Positions 57,171-64,000 of a stretch of DNA of 64,000 bases are shown here, in pieces. The number at the start of each line of letters is the position of its first letter. Position 1 is the stretch's first letter. Below the pieces are notes generated by a model, which worked only from the letters and a program-made list of their open reading frames with translations, did no database searches and was not told where the DNA came from. Both the position numbers and the translations under genes were made by a program. Origin of the DNA: Sympetrum striolatum (taxonomy: Eukaryota; Arthropoda; Insecta; Odonata; Libellulidae); the NCBI GenBank assembly GCA_947579665.1, contig OX388350.1, forward strand, positions 34,319,393 to 34,383,392, given 5' to 3'.

Positions 57171-57860
57171 CAAGTTTCCAATCAGACGGAAGCCTTGCCA
57201 ATACCAATCTTCGGGGTTTCAACCATTCCACCCTCAACAAAGAATTCTATATCCATCATCTCCTTCGCAAAGAGCTGCGATTGATAATAACGGCGGATCA
57301 GAAGTACGGGATATGAGATAATGTGGTTCATCAAAGCTCGGATAAGTTCGAGAACGACTCAGAGGGTTTCGGAAGACGAACTTTTGACCATTTTGCCGTT
57401 CTCCAACCGGTGGTGAATTTCATTCTCCTTTGACTAGCATCGTTCGGTGGTTTTCATTCTGGCCGCAAGCTTTTGAGGGTTGAATGAAAGGTTTCGTGGG
57501 TTGGTCTCTTTTCCCTCCCCTCAGAGTTGCAGCCACCCGCAAGGGGAGGCTTTCAAGGGACGAGGAAGGAATTCCCACCCGGGAGGGGATAAAATATGTA
57601 GCCGGAGAAGAAGGAGCTGTTTTTTGGTGTAATTAGCGGGGGAAAAGCATCCCTGGGGCTGGTAATGCATTTTCTCACGTCGAGATCTTGGTTAATAGCC
57701 TATTTTACGCAGGGGCGGGACTGAATGCAATCCCGGCGATTTGTATCGTCATCCGTAAGTTTGGAGCGGAGTGAGGAATAGCTGTTTTCAGTGAGAGTTG
57801 CGATTGCAGCGAAGGATTTCCATCCCCCCGGGGTAAACTATGCCTGGAATCTCAGTTATA
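57171..57860. other. GC-richer island
   Basis: GC-richer block with G- and C-runs (GGAATTCCCACCCGGGAGGG near 57569). No open frame of note, unlike other islands. Confidence 0.4.
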
Positions 57861-57957
57861 AACCAATTCAACAGGGAGATTCTTTTGGTGGTTGGTTTTT
57901 ATAATTGCTACTATTTTAGGGACTGTAAAGCATACCATATTCATTTAGTAGGATAAA

Positions 57958-58262
57958 AGAAGAATGTGGGTTTAAATACCTCATTGAATCACTTATATTG
58001 CGTACATTAATCACATAAAGAACCAACTTGCAAAAGGTATTGCCACATATTGAATCTTAGAGGAACATACAAGGGAATTAGCATAGAATAGCATAAATAC
58101 TATATTCAATAGTAGCACAGAAGAAGAAGAATGAAGGATAAATACTTATATTGCATATATTAATCACGCAAAGTATCAACTTATAAAGGACATTCCTATA
58201 TATTAAATCCAAGAGAAAAATATATAGGAATTAGCGTATAATAGTATATTCCTTTATTAAAT
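57958..58262. repeat. degenerate tandem duplication, ~150-165 bp
   Basis: Unit 1 (57958-58121) and unit 2 (58122-58262) share AAGAAGAATG, CTTATATTGC.TA, ATTAATCAC.CAAAG, CAACTT, ATATT.AATC, GGAATTAGC.TA and TATATTC in order. Confidence 0.65.
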
Positions 58263-58900
58263 TCCTGTTATTGTTTCAAGTATACGTTCAAACGAATTTT
58301 ATTAAAAATCCATGAACCAAAACTGTTAACAAAACCACAGATGCAGGAGAGAAACGACCATGGTTTCAGACCTGAAGATGTAGCACGCATGTGTTTGTAT
58401 TGTATGCTAATAATTGCCACAAAGTTACACCTGACTCTCATCGCGAATTTTATAAAGATATAAATCTGTAGGTACACTAGGTGATAACCAAGGTGACTTT
58501 GAATTAAAACTGCTCATCGCTTATTTTAACTAAAGGCACTTAAAAATCTGCGTCGAGAATCAGTTTATGAGATAATTGAAAACCATAAAAAACGATAAAA
58601 TCATTGGATTGCAGCAAGAGAAGACGATACAGGTCATGACAAATAACTTCAATGAGTCTCTTTAAGGTTTCTCGTTTTACAATCTTACCATTACATGAAG
58701 GTTAATTTTCACAATAGCTTCTGCTAAGTATTAGCCAGAGTGATACTACGTATTTGATAGTCAAAGACTTTTACGAAATGTTTAATCCATGTGCAAATTC
58801 CACTAAAAATGTTAGTTTATGTGCGAATTATTTCAGGGCCTTAAATTTTGAGTTATTCAAACATACAAAAAATCAGGTTAGGAACTTTTGATTAAAATCG
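58263..58900. other. mostly unannotated; weak Penelope-type trace at 58372-58440
   Basis: CTGAAGAT at 58372 with an AGCAC/GTGTT hairpin but no GAAAC, then GCCACAAAGTTACACC at 58416, which recalls the CCACAAAGT strings near 22400 and 22625. Nothing else recognised. Confidence 0.35.
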
Positions 58901-58902
58901 TA

Positions 58903-58979
58903 CAGTCCTGGCCAAAATTAACGCAGCACCGGCCGTAAGGATCGCTAGGGAGGTGCTGCGTTAATTTTGGCCAGGAGTG
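58903..58979. mobile_element. 77-bp Tc1-type MITE, copy 3 (best preserved)
   Basis: Arms CAGTCCTGGCCAAAATTAAC... and the exact complement apart from the terminal G/G mismatch; loop GGCCGTAAGGATCGCTAGGG plus A. TA duplications at 58901-58902 and 58980-58981 are intact. Confidence 0.9.
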
Positions 58980-59149
58980 TACAATTATTCACCCAATATA
59001 GTGGAAACATGTGCATACATAGAAACTGAAGAAACTATAGGAACTTTAATAACTCATCGAAATTTTCTATCTTTACCTCTCTGTTGGCAACCAAAAGATT
59101 TACGTTATCCATTCAAACACGCTTGTCATTCAGTCCCATCGATGCACTG

Positions 59150-59620
59150 ATCAAACTTTAAAGATGAACGGGCCTCATCGTGGGCGAATCTCCCCATCTC
59201 GTATGAGTGATTGGACCCTGTTATCGCGACAAGACCTCACGGGCATGATGAAAACTGTCTGCGAGTTATGCGCCTGAGGATTCAGCTAACGAGGCTGTAG
59301 ACCTGGGCAGAGACCCCTACGCTCGGGTCGATAAAACACGCTAGGTAAATTGCCCCTTGCACTCTAATGGAATCTCATCTAGGAGAAGCTAGCAAAGATT
59401 GATAGGGTTAGATTGCGACGCATTCCACCGCGCTCCACGGATTTATTGAATAGATGGAGCGATACAGGTGTCTCCTATCTTAGGGTCACGGCATTTCGTC
59501 ACGGAAAATTCGCAAACGGTGACGTTATGTTACGTCGTACAACAAGCACCTGAGGATCTCCGAAAGGGTTGATAATACGTCGAGTAAATTGCACACCCTT
59601 AATTCGCTGTAAACTTTTCC
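59150..59620. other. GC-richer island with an internal duplication
   Basis: CCTGAGGAT ... GATAAAACACG, AGGTAAATTGC, CCCTTG (59275-59360) recurs as CCTGAGGAT ... GATAATACG, GAGTAAATTGC, CCCTTA (59550-59600). The block is GC-richer than its flanks. No frame recognised. Confidence 0.4.
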
Positions 59621-60129
59621 CATTGCCTCATTTACTTTATTTACGCCAGAATCTGACGATTTGAATTTACTTTAACGAAAGAGTTCAAAGTTTTACTATG
59701 CATTTGTTTATAATTTATGATTGTAATATGATTTTGTTCAAAATATGTATATATGGAAACAATCATATGAATATTTCCATACTGTGAACATATATTAGTT
59801 ATCATTTGTGAAATAGTTTAAAGTTCTTAATTTTTTGTTTTATATATGAATATTTTCATCCTTCAGATGTATATTCGGTTTAATTCTACTTCTATATTTT
59901 CACATGTAATTTATTAATTATATAATTAATGATTTTGTTTATGTGAAAGACTTTCGACTAAAGAGTTTCAGAGGAGGTGTTCGTTAATGTGGACACATAT
60001 TTGATACATATTTAAGTAAAGGCAAGTAATATTAGTATATTAATATGTTGTTTCTGTATTAAATATTGATGCCTCATTTACCACACTATTCAAGTATGGT
60101 GAATAGGATGTACCTCAGCACTTATAGGA
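59621..60129. other. AT-rich stretch, nothing recognised
   Basis: Several ATATGTATATATG-type runs; no frame or repeat family. Confidence 0.4.
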
Positions 60130-60205
60130 GTGCACCTTAAAAACACAAGGATAAACAGGTCTGGGACTTGCACCCAGGTCTCCCACATTCCAGACAGGTA
60201 TTCTA
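60130..60205 (-). repeat. tRNA-like SINE head
   Basis: Minus strand: AGGAGTTAGAATACCTGTCT as the A-box side and GGGTGCAAGTCCC as a B-box variant (60170-60158). It stands head-to-head with the next feature. Confidence 0.5.
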
Positions 60206-60231
60206 ACTCCTAAAAAATGAACATAATATGC

Positions 60232-60490
60232 GGTATAGTAGTTAAGTGGTTATAATACCTGCTCGGAGAGTGAGAGACCTAGATTCGAGTCCCTGCCATG
60301 ACGTTATTTTTGACTCACAATCAGGTGTATCCTTAAAACTCACTGAATTACTTCATCACAAATGGTGTTAATTCACAGTAATTTATCATTGGTTGAATTT
60401 ATTCATTTATTATACGACGCAATACCATACGTACTAATGCACATTTAAATCTGTGATAAATTATAGAAGTCTCAATTATTTGCCTATCAA
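60232..60490 (+). repeat. tRNA-derived SINE with shared 3' tail
   Basis: Head: TAGTAGTTAAGTGGTTATAA (A-box region) and AGATTCGAGTCCC (B box, 60281-60293). The tail at 60432-60487 (TAATGCACATTTAAATCTGT, GATAAATTATAGAAGTCTC) is nearly the same as 63583-63640, which lies at a similar distance behind another head. So this family ends in a tail different from the CCTTGGGG-type one, or extends past it. Confidence 0.6.
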
Positions 60491-61289
60491 CTTATATAAC
60501 ACTTTGAAAGCCATGACTTCACCTTAAGTTAGATATAAAACAATATAGAAAGAATTTTAATCACACTTCAACAGAAATCTTTAATAAAGTACAGAAGTAG
60601 CGGTTGATTATTTTTCAAGTAACGCACACTGCAGTGTAACAGTCTGTCTTTCTGTAAAGTTAGGCCAAAATATAACGGAAGAATTATAATCATACTTTCT
60701 AAATGAGCTAAGTTTACTACCACAAACAATCAAATAACATCGCTCGGATTGAAAATACGCAAAATCAAAAAAAGGGGTTTTGTTTTTTTGGAAAGGTAGA
60801 ATGTGGGAATTTAGAAGAAAAAGCTTGAGAACAATGCCTGAGGGAAAGCAACTTGTTTGAACATCATCGATATCAAATTTCCCACCGCAAAAAAATAGGA
60901 TCCCACGGACTCCGTTATCCCAAGAAAACAATTCAGGTAAAAGAAAATAAATCCGTTCCATTAAGTTTCATGGAAAATAACGTAGAATTCATGGACACTT
61001 AATAAAAAGAACGCCACTAGCTGCGTGGTTAAATATTAACATCTTTATTTAAATAAAGCTAACGATAAAAGTGATTAAAGAATAGGCCAAGGGACCCGTT
61101 TAGATTCCGGAAAAAATCGTTACCAAGTTAAATATATGTAAGATGGAGAAAATTAACATTTTCATACAGTTGCTGATTTGATCCGAAAGCCTGCATTAAC
61201 AATGCGAAATCAGCCAAGACTTTCCTCATCCAGAAATTTACTCAACGGAGAATTCCACTGAATTAAGGAAGAAGATTGAATAATACAAA
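60491..61289. other. AT-rich stretch, nothing recognised
   Basis: The 117-codon minus frame 60608-60961 has no domain that I recognise (it contains GVRGILFFCGGKFDIDDVQT). Probably chance. Confidence 0.35.
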
Positions 61290-62110
61290 GAAAAGGCATA
61301 CATTATAAGGATAAAAATCCTTAATGGAAAGGTATACTTAACGCTCGTGATGCCTATGTTAGAGTATTGAAATAACATTTGGGATCCGTATAAAAAAGAG
61401 GAGAGCAGAAAAGTTCGTTTTTGGCAATTGTAGAAGAATAATAGCGAGATTTTTTTAATGAAAGAGCTGGGTTTGGATGAATAAAAAGCGAGCAGCAAGA
61501 CAAACAATAGGAAATACATACAAAACTGTGATAGGAAAGTCTTCAATGTCAGAATCGAAAAAATCAATAGATATATATAATTACATAATAATTTAAAAAC
61601 GTATAGATCCAGACTACCTTGGGAGAAACAACTACAAATGTAAAGTTTCCATTCTTAAACTAAGAATAGATATAAATTTAAGTATTTTTTTCGGAATCAG
61701 GGGATAACGGAATGGAATAATTTACCTAAAGGAGTCTTTGAACCTTTTACTCTTACATGCTAATTTTTATCACTATAATTAAGGGAGTTACGTAAATCGC
61801 TAACAGTATATATTGGATATCATAAATGAAGTTTTGACGTAAGTTATCTAAAATTTATATTGTAGATTGTATTACTACGTTAACTACTATTACTATGTAT
61901 ACTTGTTTCTAAATAATATTTATAAAAATTTGATACATTTTGTGAAATAATAGTATGGTTTACAACCTTTGGCAGGTTTTAGAGAGGCTTTCTCTAGACT
62001 AGGATGAATGTCAGACAGGTTTTTACCATCATTAAATTCTCCTCCTAGTTATAACAACCTCCTGTCCAAGTCTATTTGTAGCCGTAGCAAATAAACAAAC
62101 AACATAAATT
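61290..62110 (+). pseudogene. CR1/L2-like LINE 3' end
   Basis: Plus-strand fragments translate as YLTLVMPMLEY, stop, NIWDPYKKEE, and further on KYFFRNQGITEWNNLPKGVF. These match the C-terminal region of CR1/L2-type polymerases (TLVRP.LEYA..VWDPY and YSFFPRTI.EWN.LP). Many stops and shifts: an old copy. The 3' tail contains GGCAGGTTTTAGAGAGGC, CTAGACTAGGATGAATGTCA and GTAGCAAATAAACAAAC, with an AATAAA-type signal just before the end. The 109-codon minus frame at 61238-61567 is its reverse shadow. Confidence 0.8.
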
Positions 62111-62234
62111 TAAAAAAAGAATTTGTATATAAATCAATCAATTCCGAAAATTCAGTGAATACAATTAAATAATCCAATTCACTAGATCAATTCGTCATGA
62201 GGCTTCCTTAATGAGAAACCGTTCCTAGTGGATT

Positions 62235-62930
62235 TAACCTAGTGTTGCTTGATTCGCAGCTACGTCTCGATACGCTCCAATCCCAAAACTTCGTCACCAG
62301 CCCGAAGTCTGAACACTTTTCCCCACGGGCAATCCGCGTCTGCGAAGTTTGATCGCTCCGAACATTTTGCTTTTCACGCACGTTGCTTCCGACAGCACCC
62401 GTCAACGGAGCCAATCCATACCCGAGGGGAGAGACGCGAAGCTAACCGGGGACCTCGACTTCAAACCCCGCGTACCTCACCTAGAAAACATCGTCACCGG
62501 TAAAACCTCACAAAAAGGTCGTGATAACGAATTATTAGTATGGAAGAGGATGGAACACCTCTGATTTCGCTCTGAAAATCTGCACCGATCGCAAACGAGG
62601 GCGTGTCATCCCTTTCCTGAGGCATTTCTCTCGCTGCAATTATATGTCGACTCCCCCGACATTCGGCGAAACCCTATTTCCAGATGTCCTTTGCAATTAG
62701 TGCGCAATAACGAGCGACGTCGTTATGGGATACTTTTTCATCTCCCTGGAGGCGGGCGCAAACAAACGAATTTATTGGATGCAGTTGCGACTAGAGATTT
62801 CCGTCCTACATTAAAAACGAGGCGGAAGAACTGCTTTTACACCAATTAAAGAGCCGAATTCGCGAATATACGAGTGTGTAGTCAGAGTAGAGGCAAGGAG
62901 AGTTCTGTCGAGTGACATTTTCTTGGACTC
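62235..62930. other. GC-richer island
   Basis: GC/CpG-richer block; overlapping frames on both strands (62208-62564), none recognised. Confidence 0.4.
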
Positions 62931-63439
62931 CATTTTAAACTTCACTTCTATAATGAAAAACTGAGCGTACGGCACCTAACTAAAACAATATACTGCAACG
63001 CAATTGGACACACTCTACACAACTTACTCTCCAAATGTAACAAAAGGCTCTCCGGAGAATTTTAGTTAATTTACAAAGTTTTCGCTGCCGGGAATTGCTT
63101 CATAACAAGTGTATTTTAAGCGTGCACCAACGCAAGCTACCGCGGAAAAATTTTTGTTACTACGATTATTCAAAACAGAAAAATATTTTAAGAGTCGCAG
63201 AGAAACATTTCCGGTGTGAATTGTAGCGAAATCTGTAAATTTTAAAGCCAATCCTATGAAAGTAAATCTCTGTAAAGTTGCAAAGATACAAATCGCGTCC
63301 CCCGAAAGAGCAATTATATAATTGGCTATTACAAATAATATAGCACGTGATATAACTGACTATGAACCGAGATATGACTGAACAATGATATAAATATAGT
63401 AATGAGCTGAATTATTTCATGATGTATTTAAATATTAGT
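62931..63439. other. unannotated stretch, nothing recognised
   Basis: The minus frame 63066-63251 has no domain. Confidence 0.4.
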
Positions 63440-63645
63440 TAGCTAATTGATTAGCTCAATGGACAGAAATCTGACCCAAGTTCGATTCACGGTCCCGTTG
63501 GACTTTTTTCAAGTCCATTCTTTCTAGGAATATTTTATTAATGTTCAGCAGAATATATTCATGTAATATACTACGCCATGAGAGTATCAATGCACAGTTA
63601 AATCTGTGATAAATTACAGAAGTCTCTATTATTTGCCTTTGGACT
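63440..63645 (+). repeat. tRNA-derived SINE with both tail modules
   Basis: Head 63443-63490: GATTAGCTCAATGGACAG (A box) and AAGTTCGATTC (B box). Then GTTGGACTTTTTTCAAGTCC and CATTCTTTCTAGGAA (the tail module seen at 25429), and ~50 bp on the TGCACAGTTAAATCTGTG, GATAAATTACAGAAGTC tail (63583-63640) shared with 60432. This copy therefore links the two tail types into one family. Confidence 0.65.
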
Positions 63646-63932
63646 TGCAGAGAAATAAATTGCCTTTGAGAGAGAAATTATATAACTTAGTAAGAAAAAT
63701 GATATAACTGAGAATTGTTTTAACTAAACTAATGAGCAGAGAGAGTAATGAGGAAAAATATTACCCGTATTCTCCGACAACTAAGACACATTAAATCCCA
63801 TGAAAGATTAAGAACAGAAGCAAGCATAAGGAGAAACGTGGGAAGAATTAATTATCCGATTTTTATCACACATTAGAGAAAAGATTTTAAGGATTAAAAC
63901 CCTATTTAGTAAAGTAAATACATTGAAATTAG
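63646..63932. other. AT-rich stretch, nothing recognised
   Basis: No feature seen. Confidence 0.4.
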
Positions 63933-64000
63933 ATTTTTACTTTTCCACAAGGTTTTTATTTAGGAACTACTAAATAAAAACCTTGTGGAAAAGTAAAAAT
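63933..64000. repeat. palindrome at the window edge, 30-nt perfect arms
   Basis: Arms 63933-63962 and 63971-64000 are exact reverse complements around GGAACTAC. They contain TTTTCCACAAGGTTTTTATT and its complement. The right arm reaches the last base, so the element may extend beyond. Similar to the hairpin at 49049 in carrying TTTTCCACA. Confidence 0.85.

Noticed and set aside
61238..61567. 109-codon minus-strand hydrophobic frame
   Set aside because: It is antisense to the CR1/L2-like LINE fragment on the plus strand.

Overview
This window looks like intergenic or deep intronic DNA from a large, AT-rich, repeat-dense animal genome, most likely an arthropod. The basis is the mix of element types: tRNA-derived SINE heads, 5'-truncated non-LTR retrotransposons, Penelope-like fragments, and short mariner-, Tc1- and piggyBac-type elements. 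The species cannot be named. I found no convincing host exon, no intact RNA gene, no rRNA and no CRISPR array. The long open frames are nearly all chance frames in GC-richer islands or translations of repeats.

Layout. 0-10 kb: a serine/leucine-tRNA-like SINE head (643), a 147-bp foldback (5489), a degenerate tandem duplication (5859-6120), a minus-strand LINE-type tail (module B) beside a mariner-type MITE (6294), and a minus-strand LINE reverse-transcriptase terminus (8366-8815). 10-20 kb: mostly unannotatable AT-rich DNA, two GC-richer islands, a ~1-kb composite palindrome (15917-16955), and dispersed repeat X (18288) split by a LINE with a 12-bp target duplication. 20-26 kb: an unassigned open frame, a second copy of X, Penelope-type palindromes, a broken GIY-YIG endonuclease reading frame (22951-23457), paired tRNA-like heads and a hairpin SINE. 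26-41 kb: islands, degenerate tandem duplications, more SINE heads, and the best copy of a two-module LINE-like 3' end (A+B, 29505-29790). 41-47 kb is the richest part: a 77-bp Tc1-type MITE, two LINE fragments, one split by a foldback element with repeat-built arms and an 8-bp target duplication (43118-43579), and three hammerhead-ribozyme-like units (46190-46928) with a nested retroelement and MITE between the first two. 47-64 kb: a perfect-looking hairpin (49049-49131), a 610-bp piggyBac-like element in TTAA (52325-52934), a third Tc1-type MITE (58903), head-to-head tRNA-like SINE heads (60130-60305), a CR1/L2-like LINE end (61290-62110), and a palindrome running to the window edge.

Two threads tie the window together. 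First, a recurring RNA-like motif (CTGANGA, T, short hairpin, GAAA) occurs at about ten places, often with Penelope-type sequence. Penelope-like elements are known to carry hammerhead ribozymes, and the three 46-kb copies can also be drawn with stem I, a tiny stem III and an AUU cleavage triplet. Second, GC-richer islands of about 0.3-0.8 kb recur every few kilobases between AT-rich repeat-bearing stretches; these are the likeliest places for host regulatory DNA.
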